Position numbers and translations under genes: made by a program. DNA of 64,000 nt from Aurelia coerulea (lineage: Eukaryota > Cnidaria > Scyphozoa > Semaeostomeae > Ulmaridae): NCBI GenBank assembly GCA_039566865.1, contig CM076947.1, forward strand, positions 5,029,501 through 5,093,500. The letters run 5' to 3'. The notes below the pieces were generated by a model, which saw only the letters and a list, made by a program, of their open reading frames with translations, was not told the DNA's origin and ran no database searches. This document shows positions 11,103 through 20,469 of the stretch, piece by piece. The first letter of the stretch is position 1. The number at the start of each line of letters is the position of its first letter.

Positions 11103-12248
11103 CGTATGTTATAAAAGTTAAAATCACCTGAAATCACCTGAAACCACCTGAAATCACCTGAAATCACCTGAAACCACCTGAAATCATCTGCAAATCATCT
11201 GAAACCACCTGTAAATCACCTGCAAATCATCTGCTCATTGTTTTGATGAATGGGAAAACGAGTTATTGTCTTCAACTTTGATCATTAACACCTAAAAAGG
11301 CAAATAATCCTACTGGTGTGATCGGTAGTTCTTAGGTCTCACGCCTTTCGTCTCATTCAAATTGCTTTGTGGTATCATTGGGCTGATCAGAGTTAAGCTA
11401 CGTCCACACGTATCTAGCCTGCGTTGCAGACCGAATTCCAAAAGGAAAAGGTCTGCCACGCAGGCTAACACGTATCCGGATATTTTTGAAAAGTTCTATG
11501 CTCCATATAAATTTCAAGACTCAAGAGATATTCCCAGTCATCGCAACAACAGCAACAACAAGAACAACATTTGTATGGCGATAACTACGATCTGGTTAGA
11601 CTAATTCCAAAAAAGTCTCTTGTTTCGCTCCCCCCCCCCCACTGCAGACTTGTCGCTACAACACAGAAGCTATGTTCAACAACAACAACAGCGAAGGTTA
11701 GAGGGACTTATGTAATGAGTCTACGAACTTGTATTATTAGTCTAATATATTTATAGGTCTATCCATATAAAAAGATCCGCATTCCGCATCCACATGAGCA
11801 GCATCTTTGAAATTGTCCACATGAAAACCCTGCGACACTTGAAACTGGGTGACCGAAAACGCCGTCAACTTGTGTGCGTGAAACCAAAACGGCTAAAAAA
11901 GATGCGTTTTCAAAAATATCCAGATGCGTGAAGACGTAGCTTAGCTTTTATACAATTTAGATAAAATACTAAAATCAGCCCAGTGAGACCAAAAAGCAAT
12001 TTGAATGAGACAAAAGGCGTGAGACCTAAGAACTACCGATCACACCAGTAGGATTATTTGCCATCTTAGGTGCTAATGATCAAAGTTGAAGACAATAAGA
12101 CTTTTCCCCATTCATCAAAACAATGAGCAGATGATTTGCAGGTGATTTACAGGTGGTTTCAGATGATTTGCAGATGATTTCAGGTGGTTTCAGGTGATTT
12201 CAGGTGGTTTCAGGTGATTTCAGGTGATTTTAACTTTTATAACATACG
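11103..12248. mobile_element. Foldback MITE with 10-bp target duplication (Mutator-like)
   Basis: The ends CGTATGTTATAAAAG and CTTTTATAACATACG are perfect inverted copies, and ATGAAAATAA occurs directly outside both (11093-11102 and 12249-12258). The inverted repeats extend roughly 300 bp inward. They begin with arrays of a 10-bp unit (AAATCACCTG and variants, mirrored on the right), then continue through TGATCGGTAGTTCTTAGGTC. A 9-10-bp duplication with long subrepeat-containing ends is typical of Mutator-like elements. No transposase lies inside. It carries a second, tiny insertion at 11415-11467. Confidence 0.85.
11415..11467. mobile_element. 53-bp palindromic micro-insertion with 9-bp target duplication
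   Basis: TAGCCTGCGTTGCAGAC and its near-perfect inverse GTCTGCCACGCAGGCTA are separated by only about 19 bp. ACACGTATC stands immediately on both sides (11406-11414 and 11468-11476). The whole insertion is therefore terminal inverted repeats with almost no interior. A relative sits at 27364-27397. Confidence 0.8.
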
Positions 12249-12267
12249 ATGAAAATAATCATGAATG

Positions 12268-13166
12268 AAAATAATCAAGCTTTGAGATATTTGCAGGGGT
12301 TAGATTTGTTTGTCACCATAGGCCGAACTGGAAAGCTTCAAAATCGTCAATTCTTTGTTCTGTGCATTTCGAAGAATCATGTTTTACAGTGAGACAAGAC
12401 ATTGCATGATAACTTGGTGTGAAAGGCATCCTCCAACCCGATGTTGCGCGTTCCATAGATGCTGCAACCATAAGACAAGGCAGTGCAACCATGACTGAAC
12501 ATGAACAGAGAAAGGTAAGAGTCGGTCTAGGTCTAGTCCTAGTAGGCAGCCACTTTCTTCCTTCCTTTCAAGGATTTCAAGATGTTTCCATGCAATGTCT
12601 CATTCAGTTGATACCAGTAAACACATAAGATGGTATATCAATCTTGCAAACGCATAAAGGAGTTTATCATTTCATTACATTTTCTCACACAGGAGAGGGA
12701 GTGGTCGTTATGTTTCCATCAAGCGCATACCTTACTTGGGCAGCGTTAATAAAAATCAAACATTTTGAATTCAGCTAAATACGTCATGTTTGAGAAGGGT
12801 TGTGCTTTGCTTGTCAACAACTTTAATGTTATTCCTTAGAGAAAGAGAAACCTGCAGCTGGCAGCAGCAGCCAAGCGTGGAATTCTGGATCCACAGGATT
12901 TGGCAGTGGAGAAACGATTAAAGAAAGGGGTACCAGCCATGTCCTTGGAAGACATAGAGAGCCCGCCTGATAGTGATGATGAGGCTGGCCAGAGAGTGAT
13001 GCGGGATAAAAAGAATGCATCCTTGCGCACCTGCTGTGAGAAACTGCGTAGAGAACTCGCGCAGATTAGACGTCTCAAAATAAGAGGAAAACTGATGGAG
13101 GGGCAACTAGCAGATACGACGGAGCTGGTTGCTTCCCATACGCAACAACAGCTGGTAACATATTAA
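12268..13166 (+). pseudogene. THAP-domain gene, left copy, two exons
   Basis: Exon 1 (12268-12514) encodes the second half of a THAP zinc finger: RHRPNWKASKSSILCSVHF has the tryptophan and the C-x2-H pair, but the N-terminal cysteines are missing here. After VRQDIA come two consecutive stops (TGA TAA), then LGVKGILQPDVARSID continues in frame. The exon ends ...HEQRK at a GTAAGA donor (12515). The intron closes at TTCCTTAG (12839), and exon 2 joins in phase 0 to a basic helix, an acidic linker and a probable coiled coil (to 13166). A one-base loss near 12295 relative to the copy at 18.4 kb adds a frameshift. THAP domains bind DNA and are common in transposases. The piggyBac fragment directly downstream may be its catalytic partner. 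Confidence 0.65.
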
Positions 13167-13229
13167 GCAGATTGCACTACATCAGACAACAGTGCCAACG
13201 CATCAAGCCATGCTTGAAGATTGATGTTA

Positions 13230-13634
13230 TAGCAAACATTGATTACATGAAGGTAGTTGGTGGAGCTATTTCCATATCTAAGAAAGTCCCACAGTTGTTA
13301 TGTCCACTTTCCATCACCAGTTTCCAGCACCCCCAAATGGGGATATTGCCCCAATTGATTATTTCAGGATGTTTTCTGATGACAGCAAATATCAACACAT
13401 TGCTGATCGGACTAATCTTTATTCAGTTCAGCAAACTGGAGATTCAATCAAAACAACCAAGCAAAAAATTGAACAGTATATTGGTATGCTTATGATGATG
13501 TCTATCATTCAACTGCCTCAAGTAAGAATGTACTGGGCAACTGAAACCTGAATATTCTCAATTGCAGATATCATTAGCGTAAACAGATTTGAAAGATTAG
13601 ATTACATAAGTTTCTACATTTCAACAACAATAGA
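13230..13634 (+). pseudogene. piggyBac transposase, N-terminal part
   Basis: From about 13300 the frame gives PIDYFRMFSDD, IADRTNLYSVQQ, IEQYIGMLMMMSIIQLPQV, YWATET, a TGA at 13549-13551, then in the same frame IADIISVNRFERLDYISFY. These match, in order, the start of the piggyBac (PGBD, DDE_Tnp_1_7) transposase: TNLYA, IGI..LMGI..LP, YW, MSRNRFE. The first catalytic Asp would lie beyond the point where the foldback element at 13643 interrupts the sequence, and no continuation is evident on its far side. The position just downstream of a THAP/coiled-coil gene suggests a THAP-piggyBac fusion, but the exon between them is not defined. Confidence 0.75.
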
Positions 13635-13642
13635 ATGCATGC

Positions 13643-14712
13643 GGGAGTCCCTAATTCAAGATTAAAGATCCAAGATCCTAAGATCCAGAATTCAAGATCC
13701 AGAATGAAACACCCTAATTCAAGATCCGGAATTCAAGATTCAAAATGAAACACCCTAATTCAAGTTCCAGAATTCAAGATCCAGAATTCAAGATTCAAAA
13801 TGAAAACACTCTAATTCAAGATCCAGAATTCAAGATGGCGTCTTTCTAACGTTTAAAAACCATGCTAACTGGATTAAAAAAGCTAAGGAACCTTTGTAAT
13901 TTATATTTTTGGAGCAGTACAGTAAATACAAATTTTTAACAGCATTTTAGGTACTTGTTTAAGAGAGCTTCTAAGAAATTTCAAAGCCCCTTCATGTAAG
14001 CAATGCTGGACACTGACTTAGTTTCTGATTTTCAAATTCTCTCACAATAATAGCAACTGAAAGATGGGTGTACCTATGTGAACATTTTAACTCCAAATTG
14101 TCTGTTCATCAACAAGTTTTTCAGTGTTTCAATTTCTAAAACTCCTTACCTTGAATTTTGGCTGCCTTGGCTCTGATGAGTTGAGGCTCTCAAATCATGG
14201 ATATTTATTTGAATGTCTTTCAAATGATTTCAGCTCTTGAATATACATTGCAATATGATTTGCACTGTTCCAGATGTTGACCAATATCGAAAAGCGAGAA
14301 AGTTCCTTGTTTGGCCTATGCACTATTTGCCTCTCAGAAATTCATGCCTAGGCCATACAAGAAACCTTATCGCGACTCACTATTTGTCATTATCCAGAAT
14401 AGTGGACATCATATTCCAATATATCTTTAATAGCTGAAATCACCTCAAAGAATATTGAATAAACATCCATTGTATTCAACTCCACTCAGTAACTGCGGGA
14501 TCCAAAATGAGTTTTTTTCAAAATTGAAACATTGAAAACTTTTTCAATTCCGAACTAGGGAGTTTTCATTTTGAATCTTTAATTCTGATCTTGAATTAGG
14601 GTGTTTTCATTTTGAATCTTGAATTCTGGATCTTGAATTATGGGGTTTCATTCTGGATCTTGAATTCCGGATCTTTGGATCTTGGATCTTGAATCTTGAA
14701 TTAGGGACTCCC
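13643..14712. mobile_element. Foldback MITE with 9-bp target duplication (Mutator-like)
   Basis: GGGAGTCCCTAATTCAAGAT at the left is mirrored at the right, and AATGCATGC stands directly outside both ends (13634-13642 and 14713-14721). The inverted repeats are about 200 bp and built from variants of AATTCAAGATCCAGAATTC and a TCAAAATGAAAAC motif. The 1070-bp interior has no transposase. The element lies at the break of the piggyBac frame. Confidence 0.88.
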
Positions 14713-14730
14713 AATGCATGCTCCAGCAAT

Positions 14731-17700
14731 GGCTATCTCTAAAGAGGGGAATGGGGGAATGGAATGGGGGAATGGAACGGGGAATGGAATGGGGGAATGG
14801 AATGGGGGAATGGAATGGGGGAATGGCTCGGGGAATAGAAAAGTTATACAGTATATAAATAAGCCAAGTATAGCATATGAAAGTACTGCTCCAGATGTAT
14901 CTTTTCACCATATAGCTTGTCAATAACAGTTATAGTTTTGTTACAATTCAAAGAATAAACTTTCCTGTTTCAAACAAAGGGGAATGGAATGGGGGAATGG
15001 GTTTTCGGGGAATATCGAAACTACGAGGTAGAAACTCGATTTCATGGTATCATTCGAAGCCCCTTCTTCTCAGCTATCCAAATTTACCATTTTCGCATCG
15101 ATACATTGAATTGTTACTCCATAAACGTATGGTACAACTCAGATTATAGTTTCTTATCTCAATTGGCAATATCATTTCGTGATTTCAATTGGCTATCAGG
15201 CAGATTAGCAAACGCATTCTTCATAACAAAGAGTTCATATATGCCATGCCCAGACACACATTTACGGGGAATGGAATGGGGGAATGGAATGGGGGAATGG
15301 CTCGGGGAATAGAAAAGTTATACAGTATATAATAGGATAAAGTATAACATAGGAAAGTACTACTCCAAATGTATGTTTTCGCCAAATAGCTAGTCCATAA
15401 CAGTTATAGTTTTGTTACAAATCAAAAAATAAACTTCACTTTTCAAACAAAGGGGAATGGAATGAGGGAATGGGTTTTCGGGGAATATCGAAACTACCTG
15501 GTAGAAATTCGATTTGAAGGTATCATTCGAAGCCCCTTCTTTCCAGCTATCCAAATTTACCATTTTCGAATCGATACACGAAACCGTTGGATCTAGAAGC
15601 GAAGGGGAAAGCCAGAAAGCAGTTTGCTTGTTGTTTCAAAAGAAGTCAAAAGGCAAATTAGGACGACGCCTCTACACAAACAGGCTAGACATAGGCTTTT
15701 TTTAGATTGTTGGAACGATGAGAGATGCCTGGGAAGTTTTCTTCACTTTGTTTTCACAAGCAGGGGGGATACAGCCTAGATATTCAGATCAAATTGAATG
15801 AATATTGGCATTGCTGTCGTTATCATCGCTACTATATGTATAGTAAAATCCCCCCTCCCAGGTTTAGCAAAGCTTGGCAGTGGCACTGACCTAAAATCAT
15901 GTCGTTGAGGTGATGTTCGTTCAAAGTTCCACAGCTGAAAAGCAGCACTCTGGCTTGTGATCGTGATCGGCCATGTTTTTCGGTCATATTTTCTTCCGTG
16001 AAGCGTGAAAAGCCATTATTTATTGTCGTGAAATGTGAAAACGCTACATCCTTTGGAGTCAAACGTGACATTTAACATTCTATTCCCGGGATTCGTGATC
16101 CTTCCCCCGCCCTTCTTTTCTTTATCACCCTCTGCAAAAAGCTCAGTTCCACCAAAAAGGAAAGCAAGGGATATGAATGTTTGTGTTTAGAGACAAAAGA
16201 CAAACCTGCTGAAAGAGAAGCCACATGGCGTTGCTGAAGGGGGAATCGCAAAAAAATGAACAACAGTTCTGTACCCCCTCGCGTCATACAACCCCAGGGG
16301 GGTAATCTGATATATTTAGGATAGGAGTGTTCAGGTTACTTTTTCCGGTTAATGATTTGTACAGTTATTTTTTTTGGGTTCCTGAAATTCTGGCTTACTT
16401 TTTTGGGTCTCAAATTTGGGGAAAATGAAAAAATCGGGAAAAATATAATTTACAAATGAAATTAACATCAAGTAACTAACATTACTAAGATCAAACACGT
16501 GAATATTCAAATACAATATGGAGAAATGTAAGCAGTTAGGGCACTTTTCTACAGATTAAAGATACTGATTTCATAACTTCTGGGTATGTATGTAGGGTAA
16601 GACAAATTATTTGTTTGGGTCTATTTTCATGCTAGAAATTATTTTTTGGGTTGATGTGCTATACCCCAGCCTGAGCACCCCTATCCTAAATATACCTGAG
16701 TACCCCCCTGGGCATAAGCGCATGAGGCGGGGGGCCGGGAGCCCCAATCGGGCAAAAAATGTCCTCAGTCGGGCAAAAATTATGCTAAACAATGGATTTT
16801 GTGTTGGGCAGCCTGACCTATAATCATGTCGTTTTGGCTCTGTAGAATCTGCGCTGTACAAGAGTTGCACGATGCACCACAGTCGTGCGAGAGAGCATTT
16901 TTAGAAAGGAAGCGATGCTTTTGTATGCCCAGGGGCATAAGCGTACGGGAAGAAAATATCTAGGGGGTGTCAAGTAAAGAAACGTTGACAGAAAAACTGC
17001 CAAGCTTTGCTAAACCTGGGAGGGGGACTTTACTATACATATCGTAGCGATGATAACGACAGCAATGCCAATATTCATTCAATTTGATCTGAATATCTAG
17101 GCTGTATCCCCCCTGCTTGTGAAAACAAAGTGAAGAAAAATTCCCAGGCATCTCTCATCGTTCCAACAATCTAAAAAAAGCCTATGTCTAGCCTGTTTGT
17201 GTAGAGGCGTCGTCCTAATTTGCCTTTTGATTTCTTTTGAAACAACAAGCAAACTGCTATCTAGCTTTCCCCTTCGCTTCTAGATCCAACGGTTTGGTGT
17301 ATCGATGCGAAAATGGTAAATTTGCATAGCTGGAAAGAAGGGGCTTCGAATGATACCCTCAAATCGAATTTCTACCAGGTAGTTTCGATATTCCCCGAAA
17401 ACCCATTCCCCCATTCCATTCCCCTTTGTTTGAAAAGTGAAGTTTATTTTTTGATTTGTAACAAAACTATAACTGTTATGGACTAGCTATTTGGCGAAAA
17501 CATACATTTGGAGTAGTACTTTCCTATGTTATACTTTATCCTATTATATACTGTATAACTTTTCTATTCCCCGAGCCATTCCCCCATTCCATTCCCCCAT
17601 TCCATTCCCCGTAAATGTGTGTCTGGGCATGGCATATATGAACTCTTTGTTATGAAGAATGCGTTTGCTAATCTGCCTGATAGCCAATTGAAATCTTGAA

Positions 17701-18124
17701 ATGATATTGCCAATTGAGATAAGAAACTATAATCTGAGTTGTACCATACGTTTATGGAGTAACAGTTCAATGTATCGATGCGAAAATGGTAAATTTGGAT
17801 AGCTGAGAAGAAGGGGCTTCGAATGATACCTTGAAATCGAGTTTCTACCTTGTAGTTTCGATATTCCCCGAAAACCCATTCCCCCATTCCATTCCCCTTT
17901 GTTTGAAAAAGGAAAGTTTATTCTTTGAATTGTAACAAAACTATAACTGTTATTGACTAGCTATTTGGTGAAAAGATACATCTTGAGCAGTACTTTCATA
18001 TGCTATACTTGGCTTATTTATATACTGTATAACTTTTCTATTCCCCGAGCCATTCCCCCATTCCATTCCCCCATTCCATTCCCCGTTCCATTCCCCCATT
18101 CCATTCCCCTCTTTAGAGATAGCC
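14731..18124. repeat. 3.4-kb inverted repeat (foldback) with GGGGAATGG arrays
   Basis: The left arm 14731-15880 is matched in reverse by 16997-18124, leaving a 1.1-kb loop. The outer ends read GGCTATCTCTAAAGAGGGG and its inverse. Each arm holds two related sub-blocks: a GGGGAATGGAATGGGGGAAT array, a TATACAGTATAT stretch, and GGTATCATTCGAAGCCCCTT. Differences between arms are few, so the structure is young. No target-site duplication is convincing, and open frames inside are translations of the repeat. It could be a Foldback-type transposon or an inverted segmental duplication. The two THAP copies lie on opposite sides of the complex. Confidence 0.85.
16293..16712. mobile_element. MITE with CCCAGGGGG termini
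   Basis: CCCAGGGGGGTAATCTGATA with TTTAGGATAGG on the left is mirrored by CCTATCCTAAATATACCTGA and GTACCCCCCTGGG on the right. It lies in the loop of the large foldback. A relative with the same termini is at 59520-60113. No coding capacity. Confidence 0.7.
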
Positions 18125-18125
18125 A

Positions 18126-18619
18126 GAAAATTGTGGGTCAAAGTTGAGTGGTTTCGCGATTTCAGCGCAACATTGGACTGGCCAAACGTGACCTCACAAT
18201 TATGACTGTCGAAACAGTACGCATCAAAGTCACTAGATATACAAGCATGGCGACTACTAATAGAAAGACTTCCTGTTTGCATGGAAGATCATGTTGCTGG
18301 AGCACCAAATGGAGAAAGCTGCACGAATACACAATTCACAAAAGATGTATCCATCCATGCATTCCTGAATGAAAATAATCAAGCTTTGAGATATTTGCAG
18401 TGGGTTAGATTTGTTTGTCGCCATAGGCCGAACTGGAAAGCTTCAAAATCATCAATTCTTTGTTCTGTGCATTTCGAAGAATCATGTTTTACAGTGAGAC
18501 AAGACATTGCATGATAACTTGGTGTGAAAGGCATCCTCCAACCCGATGTTGCGCGTTCCATAGATGCTGCAACCATAAGACAAGGCAGTGCAACCATGAC
18601 TGAACATGAACAGAGAAAG
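18126..18619 (+). pseudogene. THAP-domain gene, right copy, first exon
   Basis: This copy keeps the THAP N-terminus missing on the left: an ATG at 18247 opens NRKTSCLHGR, and after a frame change the sequence continues VAGAPNGESCTNTQFTKD, VSIHAF, LQWVRFVCRHRPNWK and ILCSVHFEESCF, the C-x(n)-C ... W ... C-x2-H pattern of a THAP zinc finger. The frame meets TGA TAA at the same place as the left copy, then runs through LGVKGILQPD to HEQRK and a GTAAGA donor (18620). The second exon is absent: homology to the left copy ends near 18705 at a GC-rich element. It is a partial segmental duplicate of 12268-12605, about 98 percent identical by eye. Confidence 0.7.
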
Positions 18620-18705
18620 GTAAGAGTCGGTCTAGGTCTAGTCCTAGTAGGCAGCCACTTTCTTCCTTCCTTTCAAGGATTTCAAGATGTTTCCATGCAA
18701 TGTCT
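18366..18705. repeat. Segmental duplicate of 12268-12605
   Basis: The block from TGAATGAAAATAATCAAGCT to CCATGCAATGTCTC is almost identical at 12268 and 18366, in the same orientation about 6.1 kb apart, and includes exon, stops, splice donor and the start of the intron. Confidence 0.9.
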
Positions 18706-19006
18706 CGTTCAATTCCTACCCTGACCATCCCCCCGGGACACCCCCGAGCATTTGCACGAAAAATATTCCTGGCCCGCGGACATTTGGCTGTAGATTTTTC
18801 CCCGGCCCCCGGGCATTTGAATAGCATTTGACTAGAACGGGAGCTTTTGCTTATACAGTAGCTGGGAAAATGGCATTTTCTCATTGCCCGGCCCACGGGG
18901 ATTTGACCACCAATTTTTTCCCAGCCCCCGGGCATTTGAGCAAGGAATTTTTGTTGACCCCCGGGCTGCCCGAGGGGGGGTGGTCAGGGTAGCAATTGAA
19001 CGAGAC
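18702..19006. mobile_element. GC-rich palindromic element
   Basis: GTCTCGTTCAATTCCTACCC with TGACCATCCCCCCGGG on the left is mirrored by GAGGGGGGGTGGTCAGGGT and AGCAATTGAACGAGAC on the right. Inside, CCCGGGCATTTGA-like motifs recur. No target duplication is clear. The left copy of the THAP duplicate continues differently here, so this element probably marks the breakpoint. Confidence 0.6.
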
Positions 19007-19261
19007 ATAAGTACAGCAACTTTTGCTATTTTCATGTGATATATCATGTGATCACTTTAACATGGAACTGAAAAGGTAGCCAGCTCTAATAGAAGCAGAC
19101 TGATGACTTACTTGCGATTGCGCTTCCAGAGCTGAACCTAAAATTTCAAATGTGCAATGAATGTTCTGTCTTGAAGGCCAAATTGTGAAGAAGTCCAGCA
19201 GGCTTTCTTTCAAGTTTCTTCAAAGTTCCACGTTAATGTTCACTACTTGTAAGTATGCAAT

Positions 19262-19515
19262 CATAGGTAGCAATGGCACGAGGTATGGATGAAGTCATGC
19301 AAATCATAGATGAAGCATGACAAATAATATATCACAGAATTAGTGGGGAATCTTAAAAGGAAAATCAATGAAAAAATGCAAACTGAAATTGAAAAAGCAG
19401 TGACATTGCTTTGCAACAAGATTTAAATTCTTGAAAGAAAATTTGCCGCATTTGATTCTCACTTTGCAGAGCTGGAGCAATGAATTGAAGACACTGAAAT
19501 TATAATTAAAAAATG
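19262..19515 (+). pseudogene. Possible LINE ORF1-like coiled-coil remnant
   Basis: In one frame with several stops the sequence reads EIEKAVTLLCNKI and ILERKFAAFDSHFAELEQ, with heptad-like spacing as in the coiled coil of LINE ORF1 proteins. There is no supporting RNA-binding domain. Confidence 0.25.
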
Positions 19516-19934
19516 AATAAACAAAAACGAATTTGACGACCATTCCTCGGTTTTACCTTGGCTGTTACTCATGGTTATCGCTAATGGTGAACCCTATCCA
19601 GACTAAGCTTTTTGAAACTTTTGGGAGACTGGTAACAGGGGCACAAAAAGCCCCCCCCCCCTCTTTATTCTCAGAACCATGAGTGCTGAGACTTGAAGCT
19701 TGGCACAAGTTACAAACACAATGAGGCAAAAATGATTACTTAATTTGTTTTAGTCTATGTCATATCGTTAAATGCTGATGTAACCAAATGTTGCTAATTT
19801 GGGTTCAGATCTTAAAAACTGTTTAGTGTGCAATTTATGGTGGCCTGCAAAAAGTGCATAGTTTATTCTGCCACACCCGGTACACTCCATAGCTTCCTCT
19901 TGTTCAATTTCACGCAGCTCGTGAATTGTAATCT

Positions 19935-20230
19935 TTAAATCACCAACAAAAAGTGCAATTTGCCTTTCCTAACCTTGAGATGACGTAATTTAATGTCTAA
20001 AGCACGCTTGTAATTAGTCCCATACAATTTGGATTCCATCAGCTCTTTCAACTCTTTGTAGATCATCTCCTGGTTGCCAGAAATAGCTTTTGCTGCAAGC
20101 ATTGGGACTTCCCCTTGTGAAGGGATCCCCTCCAAAGTGCAAAGTTCTCCCATATTTGCATTGGAATTGCAATTCTTTGCAAGCTGTGACTCAGGATCTT
20201 TTCATTGATCAGGTACGATTTCACAATGTA
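19935..20230 (-). CDS. Unidentified coding-like fragment
   Basis: A minus-strand frame of about 72 residues from an ATG at 20153 contains SGNQEMIYKELKELMESK and YKRALDIKLRHLKVRKGK, a charged helical sequence. Another charged coding-like stretch lies at 21190-21420 on the same strand (IEAQKLYSQLSEEEKRNL). Both may be exon remnants of one gene, but no family was recognised and no splice sites tie them together. Confidence 0.25.
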
Positions 20231-20469
20231 TTCTTCTCTTTGTGATGATCTGCGTCACCATTCAATCCCATCGATATGGGTTTCACTTGATGAATAGCAG
20301 AGATGATGAATTGCTGTATCGCTTCGTTCTGAACACAGGGCTCCTTGCCGCATACAGCGGCCGTTTGTATGTGGCCGTGGGGCCTACATTAAAAGAGACC
20401 TGCAGACCCGCATTTTATCGGACCTGTGGATCCGCATTTTACAGAAGCCGGTTCGAGTTGCTCTAAATC

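Noticed and set aside
14714..15312. Open frames of 70-107 residues rich in GMGEWNGGMEWGN, with equivalents at 17564-18282
   Set aside because: They are translations of the GGGGAATGG array and appear in both arms of the foldback; no protein signal beyond the repeat.
14731..18124. Target-site duplication for the large foldback
   Set aside because: Flanks CCAGCAAT and AGAAAATT do not match convincingly at any length from 2 to 10 bp.
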